From: Actinomycetota bacterium | Lineage (GTDB): Bacteria; Actinomycetota; Actinomycetes; S36-B12; UBA5976 | Assembly: GCA_005789325.1 (NCBI GenBank) | Contig: SXYE01000062.1 | Coordinates: forward strand, 1 to 12,267 | Reading direction: 5' to 3' | DNA: 12,267 bases | Shown here: piece by piece, positions 6,477 through 12,267 of the stretch | How the letters are laid out: each line of letters starts with the position of its first letter | Numbering within the stretch: the first letter of the stretch is position 1 | Notes under the pieces: model-generated | What the model saw: the letters and a program-made list of their open reading frames with translations, nothing else | Told to the model about the DNA's origin: nothing | Databases searched by the model: none | Made by a program: the position numbers and the translations under genes

Positions 6477-7028
6477 ATGAACCGTTTAGATGCGTTAAAC
6501 AAAGTAAGTCTTAAAAAAGGTGTCCCATCATTTAGAACTGGTGACACAGTCAAAGTGCACGTGAAAGTTATTGAAGGTACCCGTTCACGTATCCAGTTAT
6601 TCCAAGGCATTGTTATTCGTAAACAAGGTGCAGGAATTTCAGAATCCTTCACAGTGAGAAAAGTTTCTTTTGGAACAGGTGTGGAGAGAACATTTCCCAT
6701 ACACACTCCAACTATTGAAAAAATTGAAGTTGTTTCACGCGGTGATGTGCGTCGTGGCAAGTTGTACTTCCTACGCGATCTTCGCGGTAAAGCATCCAAG
6801 ATTAAAGAACTTCGTGGTGATTTAGCTGCAGCAGTTGTGACTGATGAAGATGTTGAAGTCGCAGTTGATGAAACAGTTGAAGTCAAGAACGACGAAGTTA
6901 TTGAAGAAGTTAAAGCAGAAGCACCTGTAGCAAAAGAGGAAGTTGCTGCTGAAACTCCTGCCGCAGAACCAGTTGCTGAAGTTGCTGAAACACCAGCTGC
7001 TGATGCACCTGCTGACAAACAAAACTAA
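6477..7028 (+). CDS. rplS: 50S ribosomal protein L19 with acidic C-terminal tail
   Basis: L19 sits at the 30S-50S interface. Residues 1 to about 117 are L19: MNRLDALNKVSLKKGVPSFR, GDTVKVHVKVIEG, LFQGIVIRKQGAGISESFTV and RRGKLYFLRDLRGKASKIKE. ATG 6477 gives the expected N-terminus; the TTG at 6456 adds only seven unmatched residues. From about 118 to 183 the sequence becomes an acidic Ala/Glu/Val/Pro tail. Most actinobacterial L19 proteins end near 113-118, so about 65 residues are extra. The tail contains EEVKAE (143-148) and EPVAEVAETPA (164-174), nearly the same as parts of the S16 tail encoded 2.2 kb upstream. The lepB start follows after five bases. Confidence 0.95.
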   Translation: MNRLDALNKVSLKKGVPSFRTGDTVKVHVKVIEGTRSRIQLFQGIVIRKQGAGISESFTVRKVSFGTGVERTFPIHTPTIEKIEVVSRGDVRRGKLYFLRDLRGKASKIKELRGDLAAAVVTDEDVEVAVDETVEVKNDEVIEEVKAEAPVAKEEVAAETPAAEPVAEVAETPAADAPADKQN

Positions 7029-7033
7029 TTAAA

Positions 7034-7693
7034 TTGCGCGCCCTTTGGGCAGCAGTCCGCGAACTGCTGATCGTTGTGGGAATTGCTTTAATTCTTTCAT
7101 CCATTGTGCGCGCATTTGTTTTTCAAGCGTTTTATGTTCCAAGTGCTTCAATGGAAGACACACTCTTATTAGAAGATCGAATAATTGCCACCAAAATAAC
7201 TAAACCATTTACTGAAATTCAACGAGGTCAAATTGTGGTCTTTAAAGATCCAGGTGATTGGTTACCAGAATATGAATCAAATCGAAATACATTCTTACAC
7301 TTTTTGAGTGTGGTGGGTTTACTTCCATCTGATGCAGGAGATGATTTAGTTAAAAGAGTAATTGGAATTCAAGGTGACACTATAAAGTGTTGTTCTGAAA
7401 ATGGCAAAATTGTTATTAATGGACAAGAACTACTTGATGAAGAATTTATCAAACCAGGCGTTGAATCAAATCAGGTTGAGTTTGAAATAACTGTTCCTAA
7501 AAACAGAATCTTTGTGATGGGTGATAACAGGCCTGATAGTAGAGATTCCAGATTTCATTTAGAAACTGCTTATGGAACGGTCCCGGTAAAAAATGTGGTG
7601 GGACCAGTGCAATTAAGAATTTGGCCATTTAACAGATTTGCAACCTTAGGTATTCCTGATGCGTTTAAAGCAATTCCTGATGCCCAGAGCTAA
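7034..7693 (+). CDS. lepB: Signal peptidase I
   Basis: LepB removes signal peptides from exported proteins at the outer face of the membrane. The 219-residue protein has one N-terminal transmembrane segment (about 10-28) followed by the catalytic box FYVPSASMEDTLL with nucleophile S39. The general base is K107 in DDLVKRVIGIQGD, and the GDNRPDSRDSR box is at 163-173. All family boxes are present. The TTG at 7034 is the only start that keeps the short cytoplasmic N-terminus, five bases after the rplS stop, and it has no clear Shine-Dalgarno; coupling to rplS is likely. Position between rplS and rnhB is standard in actinobacteria, though many relatives have two or more lepB copies here and this window has one. 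Confidence 0.95.
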   Translation: MRALWAAVRELLIVVGIALILSSIVRAFVFQAFYVPSASMEDTLLLEDRIIATKITKPFTEIQRGQIVVFKDPGDWLPEYESNRNTFLHFLSVVGLLPSDAGDDLVKRVIGIQGDTIKCCSENGKIVINGQELLDEEFIKPGVESNQVEFEITVPKNRIFVMGDNRPDSRDSRFHLETAYGTVPVKNVVGPVQLRIWPFNRFATLGIPDAFKAIPDAQS

Positions 7694-8363
7694 AAAGAAT
7701 CGACCTACACTCGATTTCGAAAACAATCTATTTTCTCGTGGCGCAAAACTAATTGCTGGCATGGATGAAGTTGGTCGTGGCTGTTTAGCAGGACCAGTAA
7801 GTGTGGGAGTTGCAGTTATAAGTATAGAAAACATCAACCCACCAGAGAACTTAGCTGACTCAAAACTTTTAACACACGAACAAAGAGAAGAATTATTACC
7901 TTTAGTTAAAACTTGGGTAAAAGACTTTGCGGTGGGTCATGCCTCAAATAATGAAATAGATGAAATTGGCCTCACCAGGGCATTGAGAAGAGCTGGAAGG
8001 CGTGCTTTAGCGCAATTAGAAGCAAAACCTGATCATCTAATTCTTGATGGAAAACATAACTGGTTAATGCCAGAAAAAGAAACCCAAAATATGTTTGAAC
8101 AAGAATTTGATGATGGACCACTCAGTGCTGATTTAAAGATAATCACCCAAGTAAAAGCAGATTTAACTTGTGCTTCTGTTGCCGCCGCTTCAATTGTGGC
8201 AAAAACAACCAGAGATCAAATGATGGCTGAATTAAGTAAAGAATTTCCAAATTATTTTTGGGCTGAAAATAAAGGTTATGCCGCCCCTGAGCATTTAGAG
8301 GCCATAAAGAGTTTTGGGGCCACCAAGTATCACCGGGTAAGTTGGAAAACTTTTCAAAAGTAG
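7680..8363 (+). CDS. rnhB: Ribonuclease HII
   Basis: RNase HII cleaves the RNA strand of RNA-DNA hybrids and single ribonucleotides in DNA. The protein has 227 residues from ATG 7680. Catalytic and binding blocks are AGMDEVGRGCLAGPV (first Asp and Glu plus the GRG motif), LADSKLL, LILDGKHNWL (third acidic residue) and KADLTCASVAAASIVAKTTR (fourth Asp). The C-terminal YAAPEHLEAIKSFGATKYHR is also typical. The start is a choice: ATG 7659 would add seven residues read from lepB sequence with no family match, so I prefer 7680, which overlaps lepB by 14 bases. In many actinobacteria a DUF2469 gene follows rnhB; none is present here. Confidence 0.93.
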   Translation: MPRAKKNRPTLDFENNLFSRGAKLIAGMDEVGRGCLAGPVSVGVAVISIENINPPENLADSKLLTHEQREELLPLVKTWVKDFAVGHASNNEIDEIGLTRALRRAGRRALAQLEAKPDHLILDGKHNWLMPEKETQNMFEQEFDDGPLSADLKIITQVKADLTCASVAAASIVAKTTRDQMMAELSKEFPNYFWAENKGYAAPEHLEAIKSFGATKYHRVSWKTFQK

Positions 8364-8428
8364 TTTGCTTTCACCAATCTTTGAACCTGAAAACCTGGGC
8401 ATAGACTTGATAATGCTTAAATGGCAGT

Positions 8429-8896
8429 ATGGACAGCGTGTTCGATCTTTTTCTGGGGCTTCCGGTTCACGTTTTGGTGAACCATTTTGTAATAGTGCTT
8501 ATGCCTCTATTTTCTATAGCTTTTATTCTTATAGTTTTGTTCAAAAAATTCCGAGCAAATTATTCTTTAATCACAATCATTGGTTTAGGTTTTGCATTAA
8601 TTTCAGCTTTTAAAGCTAATCAATCTGGAGAAGCGCTAAGTCTTCGAGTTGGTTACCCTGAAACCCATGCTTGGTGGGGAGAAAGACTTGTCATTATTTC
8701 TGCACTATTGTTTGTGATTGCTTTAGTTTGGTATAGATTAAAGAACAAAAACTTATTTTTTAGTAAAATACTTAGTTATGTTGGAATTCTCATTGCTGTA
8801 GCGGCCATAGTTATTACAGCTTTGGCAGGGCATTCAGGCGCCAGCGCTAGTTGGGGTTACAAAATCAAAGCAACAAATTCTTCATCGCAGCAGTAA
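8429..8896 (+). CDS. DUF2231-type four-helix membrane protein
   Basis: This 155-residue protein is mostly hydrophobic, with four predicted membrane segments near 15-38, 46-62, 84-102 and 113-133. It matches the DUF2231 pattern of actinobacteria: FLGLPVHVLVNHFVIVLMPL at the N-terminus, a QSGEAL turn after helix two, THAWWGERL before helix three, and GHSGASASWG at the end. His14, His19, His80 and His135 lie at family-conserved places and could bind heme or metal, but that is inference. No biochemical role is established for the family. It is the last forward gene; its stop is three bases from the convergent kinase stop. A GATAAT at 8409-8414 could be the -10 of its own promoter. Confidence 0.75.
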   Translation: MDSVFDLFLGLPVHVLVNHFVIVLMPLFSIAFILIVLFKKFRANYSLITIIGLGFALISAFKANQSGEALSLRVGYPETHAWWGERLVIISALLFVIALVWYRLKNKNLFFSKILSYVGILIAVAAIVITALAGHSGASASWGYKIKATNSSSQQ

Positions 8897-8899
8897 AGA

Positions 8900-9658
8900 T
8901 TAACTCGCTTCTAAGTCCCAAATTCTTGAACCACCCAAAAGTCCTGCTTTATTGCTAACTCTTGTCACTTTTGGACCTAAATCTAAACCTTTAATGTGTT
9001 TAGCGTTACCACCGCCAACATAACAGTGATCGTAATAAAGAAATTGATCATATTTAGCAATAGCTTTAATAACTCTTTTGGTCCATCTTTCAACACCAAT
9101 TCGTTCTCTAGCAGCATTACCAATTTGTTCTTCAAATTCTTCACTTTGTCTAAAGGGTGCATGCCCTAGTTCTAGGTGGGGAAGTAAAACTCCGTTTTGA
9201 AAAAGAGCTGTACCAACACCTGTTCCAAGAGTCATTACAAATTCCAAACCTTCACCCTTAATAACAGCTGCTCCTTGAATATCAGCATCATTGGCAACTT
9301 TTGTTGGCATACCTAATGCTTTAGTCATTTCTGTTTGTAAATCAAAACCTTTCCAAGCTTGTGCTAAACCGGGATCTTTTGGTCCATCTTTAACTAAACG
9401 AGAAAGGGATGGAACCATCACCACAACACCATTTCGAACTAAACCAGGAAAACCCACACTGGCACGATTTGCTTTTGGTAAGTCCTTTACAAAGTCCGCA
9501 ACAATTTGGGAAAAACCTTCTGGATGAGAAGGGTAAGGAGTTTCCATTCGAATTCGTTCACAAACCATTTCGCCATCTTTATTTATGACGCTGGCTTTAA
9601 TTCCTGAACCACCAATGTCAATGGCCAGCGTCAAAGTATCGGCTGGCCAATTGATCAT
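8900..9658 (-). CDS. ppgK: ROK-family kinase, probable polyphosphate glucokinase
   Basis: This 252-residue sugar kinase most resembles actinobacterial polyphosphate/ATP glucokinases, which phosphorylate glucose to glucose 6-phosphate. Motifs in order are the phosphate loop LAIDIGGSGIKASV (11-24), VGFPGLV (68-74), NDAD (123-126) with the likely catalytic Asp124, the TLGTGVGTALF adenosine loop (143-153), HLELGHAPF (161-169) and GGGNAK (215-220). The Cys-rich zinc motif of classical ROK repressors and kinases is absent, as in PpgK. Polyphosphate use cannot be proved from sequence; ATP or GTP glucokinase remains possible. It lies 18 bases after the channel gene on the same strand. CATAAT ends six bases before the ATG, so it may also have its own leaderless promoter; no Shine-Dalgarno is visible. 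Confidence 0.82.
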   Translation of the reverse strand: MINWPADTLTLAIDIGGSGIKASVINKDGEMVCERIRMETPYPSHPEGFSQIVADFVKDLPKANRASVGFPGLVRNGVVVMVPSLSRLVKDGPKDPGLAQAWKGFDLQTEMTKALGMPTKVANDADIQGAAVIKGEGLEFVMTLGTGVGTALFQNGVLLPHLELGHAPFRQSEEFEEQIGNAARERIGVERWTKRVIKAIAKYDQFLYYDHCYVGGGNAKHIKGLDLGPKVTRVSNKAGLLGGSRIWDLEAS

Positions 9659-9676
9659 GGATTAATTATGTACTAG

Positions 9677-10330
9677 TTACTTCTTTGGTTTAACAAGCCC
9701 ATCGTAAAGAAATACTGCGGCTAGAGCACCCAATACTGGACCAAGAATCCAGATCCAGAAATTATCTAGTTGGCCTGAAGCTATTGCGGGACCAAACCAT
9801 CGTGCAGGGTTCATAGCACCACCGGTTAGTGGTCCTGCAAACAAAATATCAGCGGTGATGATTAAACCTATTGGTAATCCCGCCACTGCAGAAAATGTGC
9901 CACGAGAATCAATTGCAACTCCCATGATTACCATCATCAAAAGAAATGTGGCAACAGCTTCAACTAATAAACCATAAAGAGGTTTGATTGGTTGAGCAAG
10001 AGTTGGAACACCAACTGTTTGTGCAAATGAACCATAAGCAAATTTCAATAGAAACGCTGCTAATAATCCACCAAGTAATTGGGTAACAATATAGGCAAGT
10101 GCATCTAATGATTTAATTCTTTTTGTTGCCCAAAGCGCGATAGTTACCGCAGGATTAAATGCTCCACCTGAAATGTGAGCAAAAGCTGAAACAGATACAA
10201 AGATGGCAATACCGTGAGCAAGTGCAATGCCTGTGATATCAGCACCACTTAGAATTGATCCTGCACCAAGTAAAACAAGTGCAAAGGTTCCTACAAATTC
10301 CGCCATTAAACGGGCAGGTGCGTTAATCAT
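9677..10330 (-). CDS. MIP-family channel (aquaporin) with TIP2-like selectivity filter
   Basis: The 217-residue protein has six membrane segments and both NPA boxes, GGAFNPAVT (N59) and GGAMNPARWFGP (N174). Counting from these, the aromatic/arginine filter is H39 (helix 2, 20 before the first Asn), I162 (helix 5, 12 before the second Asn), G171 and R177. E. coli AqpZ has Phe-His-Thr-Arg here; plant TIP2 tonoplast aquaporins, which pass water and ammonia, have His-Ile-Gly-Arg, the same four as this protein. The LFAGPLTGGAMNPAR stretch is also TIP-like. The loop C histidine of TIP2;1 appears to be leucine here (L111). An aspartate typical of GlpF after NPAR is absent, arguing against glycerol. 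A strong Shine-Dalgarno, AAGGAG, lies 7 bases before the ATG. Confidence 0.92.
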   Translation of the reverse strand: MINAPARLMAEFVGTFALVLLGAGSILSGADITGIALAHGIAIFVSVSAFAHISGGAFNPAVTIALWATKRIKSLDALAYIVTQLLGGLLAAFLLKFAYGSFAQTVGVPTLAQPIKPLYGLLVEAVATFLLMMVIMGVAIDSRGTFSAVAGLPIGLIITADILFAGPLTGGAMNPARWFGPAIASGQLDNFWIWILGPVLGALAAVFLYDGLVKPKK

Positions 10331-10358
10331 TTACTAACTCCTTTTATTGAATTAGTAA
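10331..10358 (-). promoter_or_regulatory. Hairpin presenting the channel gene's Shine-Dalgarno in its loop
   Basis: TTACTAA (10331-10337) and TTAGTAA (10352-10358) are perfect 7-bp arms. On the minus strand the 14-base loop contains AAGGAG (10343-10338), and the ATG follows the second arm directly. The stem is AT-rich and weak. It could expose the ribosome site or affect start access, or it may be chance. Confidence 0.3.
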
Positions 10359-10363
10359 TGAAT

Positions 10364-10891
10364 TTAGACGATGATGCTGGAATGAACGGGTATTGAACCT
10401 AGGCGATTGCGCCCATTTAGTGCTGAAATCTCAATAAATACTGCACAATTTGCTAACTTGGCACCTGTTTTAGTAATTAACTCAGTTCCAGCCAACAATG
10501 TTCCACCTGTTGCTAAGACATCATCAACAAGTAAAACCGAATCATTTTTATCAAGTGCATCTTGATGCATTTCTAAAGAGTCAAATCCATATTCAAGTTG
10601 ATACTGCACAACGTGAGTGGGTCTGGGAAGTTTGCCTGGTTTTCTTAACAAAACTAACCCTAAATTATGTTTTGCAGCTATTGCTGCTGCAAAAATAAAA
10701 CCTCTTGATTCAATACCTGCAACTTTGTTGGCACCATTTAAATGACTGGCTAAATCATCAACCGCATCACTAAATGCTTTTTTGTCTTGCAAGAGTGGTG
10801 TTATGTCTTTAAAAAGGATTCCTGGTTTAGGAAAATCTGGAACATCAGCGATCTTGGAAAAGGCGTATTCGAGATGAGGTGGAATAAACAT
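10364..10891 (-). CDS. apt: Adenine phosphoribosyltransferase
   Basis: Apt salvages adenine to AMP using PRPP. The 175-residue protein has the normal length. It starts with LEYAFSKIADVPDFPKPGIL, continues with the GIESRGFIFAAAIA loop (59-72) and RKPGKLPRP (83-91), and carries the PRPP-binding motif VLLVDDVLATGGT (119-131). The C-terminal VFIEISALNGR is also family-like. The gene starts three bases after the mapB stop and is followed 33 bases later by the channel gene, so the three may be co-transcribed. No Shine-Dalgarno precedes the ATG; TAGTAT (10904-10899) ends 7 bases upstream, which allows a separate leaderless transcript. In many actinobacteria apt lies between secF and relA; that context is absent here. 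Confidence 0.95.
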   Translation of the reverse strand: MFIPPHLEYAFSKIADVPDFPKPGILFKDITPLLQDKKAFSDAVDDLASHLNGANKVAGIESRGFIFAAAIAAKHNLGLVLLRKPGKLPRPTHVVQYQLEYGFDSLEMHQDALDKNDSVLLVDDVLATGGTLLAGTELITKTGAKLANCAVFIEISALNGRNRLGSIPVHSSIIV

Positions 10892-10894
10892 AAA

Positions 10895-11728
10895 TCAAAT
10901 ACTAGGCAAAGTAAGAATGTCTGCCCCAGTTTTAGTCACTACCAGCGTGTGCTCAAACTGGGCAGACATCTTTCGATCTTTGGTTAAAACAGTCCAAGTA
11001 TCTTCCAAAATGTCATAATCATGGGTTCCTAAATTAAGCATCGGCTCGATTGTGAAAGTCATTCCTTCTTGCATCAGTTGGGTCGCTGTTGGGTCATCAA
11101 AATGGGGGATTACTAAACCTGAGTGGAAAGAAGTGTGAACACCATGTCCGGTGAAATCTCTAACCACACCGTAATTAAATCTTTTGGCATAGCTTTCAAT
11201 TACTCGACCAATCACATTTATTGGTCTACCAGGGGCAACTGCTTGAATTGCTCTATCTAATGCCTCTTTAGTTCTTTCCACCAAAAGTTTTGTTTCTTCT
11301 TTAACTTCTCCCACCAGAAATGTGTAGTTGGTGTCTCCGTGAACTCCATTTTTGTAAGCAGTGACATCCAGGTTCACAATGTCACCGTCTTTGATTATTT
11401 GATTTGAGGGAATGCCATGACAGATCACTTCATTAATTGAGGTACACAAAGATTTAGGAAAACCTCGATAACCCAAAGTTGAGGGATAAGCTCCTTGATC
11501 GCAAATGTATTCATGAACAATGTGGTCTAAATCTTCTGTGGTCATGCCATCTTTAATTGAGGAACCAGCAAGATGCATGGCATCAGCGGCAATGGTGCCA
11601 GCAATTCTAATTTTTTCTATAACTTCAGTAGTTTGAACATCACTACCTTTATAGGCTGCTGGAGCTTTTTTACCAACATATTCAGGTCGAACAATATTTA
11701 CTGGAACTGGTTTTAAAGCGGTGGCCAT
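10895..11728 (-). CDS. map: Methionine aminopeptidase, type Ic (MapB)
   Basis: MetAP removes the initiator methionine from new proteins. The five metal ligands are all present: D121 and D132 (NLDVTAYKNGVHGDTN), H195 (TGHGVH), E228 (FTIEP) and E259 (FEHTLVV). H104 in VICHGIP is the substrate-contacting histidine. At 277 residues it is longer than E. coli Map because of a roughly 35-residue N-terminal arm (KPVPVNIVRPEYVGKKAPAA), which strongly resembles that of mycobacterial MapB (MetAP1c). Apt follows after three bases. The start is a clean ATG with no Shine-Dalgarno. TAGATT (11741-11736) ends 7 bases upstream and overlaps the stop of the protease gene, pointing to a leaderless mRNA. Confidence 0.96.
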   Translation of the reverse strand: MATALKPVPVNIVRPEYVGKKAPAAYKGSDVQTTEVIEKIRIAGTIAADAMHLAGSSIKDGMTTEDLDHIVHEYICDQGAYPSTLGYRGFPKSLCTSINEVICHGIPSNQIIKDGDIVNLDVTAYKNGVHGDTNYTFLVGEVKEETKLLVERTKEALDRAIQAVAPGRPINVIGRVIESYAKRFNYGVVRDFTGHGVHTSFHSGLVIPHFDDPTATQLMQEGMTFTIEPMLNLGTHDYDILEDTWTVLTKDRKMSAQFEHTLVVTKTGADILTLPSI

Positions 11729-11735
11729 TTAAGTA

Positions 11736-11741
11736 AATCTA
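11736..11741 (-). promoter_or_regulatory. Candidate -10 box of mapB (leaderless start)
   Basis: On the minus strand TAGATT is followed by seven bases (TACTTAA) and then the mapB ATG. It fits TANNNT and would start the mRNA on the start codon. It overlaps the stop codon of the upstream protease gene. No Shine-Dalgarno is present. Confidence 0.4.
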
Positions 11742-12267
11742 ACCAATATTAAAAGTTGTTTTAGCAGTCCTAGCGGTCTTGCCTGATTTTTTAACAGTGA
11801 AGGTCAAAGTACAAGTACCTTTGGCTTTCACAATGACTGAAGATGCTGTGGCCACACAAGCTCCTTTTGGTTTGGCTCGTACTCCTACGAATTTCACACT
11901 AGTTGAATTCGCAGTTGTGACCCCAATTCCTTTAAGAACTGTTCGAGCCGAAAAAGTGCCTCTCTTAAGAGTTGGTCTGGCAGCAGTAAATGCCTCATCT
12001 GGTGAATACCCAGCAGTTGTCAACGCAGCGTTTACCAAACCTGTGAAGTTACTGGCCACTAAACCAAGCACTGCTCTTTCTTTAATTTCTGGGTAACAAG
12101 GAGCACCACTTCCACCTGCAACCGGGCCAACGAGCAGGTTTTCAGTTTCAGTTTGCAAAATAACTGGGCCACCACTGTCACCAAAACATGCACCACTGCC
12201 ACTGGGGGATCTTCCATATAAATAAGTTTTTCCACCCAGGAACTGAAATGGGGTTTGGGAAAGCGTA
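11739..12267 (-). CDS. Secreted trypsin-fold (S1) serine protease, C-terminal part (partial)
   Basis: The frame is open to the right edge (first full codon at 12266), so the TTG at 12158 is not the true start. Upstream of it the frame reads GSGACFGDSGGPVILQTE, the active-site serine motif GDSGGP of chymotrypsin-family proteases. The catalytic His and Asp lie outside the window. Cys in ACFGD and in GAPCYPE suit the usual disulfides of an exported enzyme. By chymotrypsin numbering the residue six before the serine is Gly, not the Asp of trypsin, so Lys/Arg specificity is doubtful. After the protease domain (ending near NAALTTAGY) comes a Thr/Lys-rich beta-type domain of about 80 residues with two more cysteines, ending VKKSGKTARTAKTTFNIG. 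Such tails are common on secreted actinobacterial proteins; its ligand is unknown. Confidence 0.85.
   Translation of the reverse strand, partial: TLSQTPFQFLGGKTYLYGRSPSGSGACFGDSGGPVILQTETENLLVGPVAGGSGAPCYPEIKERAVLGLVASNFTGLVNAALTTAGYSPDEAFTAARPTLKRGTFSARTVLKGIGVTTANSTSVKFVGVRAKPKGACVATASSVIVKAKGTCTLTFTVKKSGKTARTAKTTFNIG

Noticed and set aside
6398..7018. Long Ser/Thr/Ala-rich open frame on the minus strand
   Set aside because: It is the antisense of rplS; its low complexity mirrors the Glu/Ala tail codons and it has no recognisable domain.
8365..8613. Plus-strand frame overlapping the start of the DUF2231 gene
   Set aside because: It shares DNA with the well-patterned membrane protein in another frame and shows no family features.
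12159..12267. Treating the last minus-strand frame as a complete 139-residue gene from the TTG at 12158
   Set aside because: The frame stays open to the window edge and contains the GDSGGP protease motif upstream of that TTG, so the gene is truncated by the window.
1..12267. CRISPR array, insertion sequence, phage genes, tRNA or rRNA genes
   Set aside because: No spaced repeats, transposase or integrase motifs, terminal repeats, or tRNA/rRNA-like sequences were recognised on reading; gaps are too short to hide most of these.

Overview
The window is a compact, AT-rich (roughly 60% A+T by eye) piece of an actinobacterial chromosome. The order ftsY - amt - glnK - ffh - rpsP - khpA - rimM - trmD - rplS - lepB - rnhB is classic actinobacterial synteny. 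A MapB-type methionine aminopeptidase with an actinobacterial N-terminal extension and a polyphosphate-glucokinase-like protein agree with this. Low GC, short intergenic gaps and overlapping genes suggest a streamlined planktonic actinobacterium, such as the freshwater acI / Nanopelagicales group. The lineage is inferred from composition and gene order, not from a marker search.

Layout. The first 75 bases are the end of ftsY, overlapped by a DUF985 cupin-like gene. A 144-base regulatory gap with a GlnR-like site precedes the ammonium module amt-glnK, whose genes overlap by ATGA. A perfect 20-bp hairpin separates it from ffh. A small XRE-type regulator lies convergent with the end of ffh and has its own palindromic operator candidate. 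The translation block rpsP-khpA-rimM-trmD follows, with tight spacing or overlap, then rplS-lepB-rnhB. A DUF2231-type membrane protein ends the forward-strand block. From 8900 to the right edge all genes are on the minus strand: a secreted serine protease (5' part outside the window), mapB, apt, a MIP channel and a polyphosphate-glucokinase-like ROK kinase.

How the parts fit. FtsY and Ffh (SRP targeting), LepB (signal peptide removal) and MapB (N-terminal Met removal) handle nascent proteins. S16, KhpA, RimM, TrmD and L19 belong to ribosome assembly and tRNA modification. Amt and GlnK take up ammonium and sense nitrogen status.

Most of this is core genome, and I see no CRISPR array, phage, insertion sequence or recognisable novel defence system. 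The points most worth a second look are: the MIP channel carries the His-Ile-Gly-Arg filter of plant ammonia-permeable TIP2 aquaporins; S16 and L19 share related acidic Ala/Glu/Val tails; glnD is missing from its usual place between glnK and ffh; a GlnR-like operator sits before amt; and several starts lack a Shine-Dalgarno but have a -10-like hexamer 6-7 bases upstream, suggesting leaderless mRNAs.
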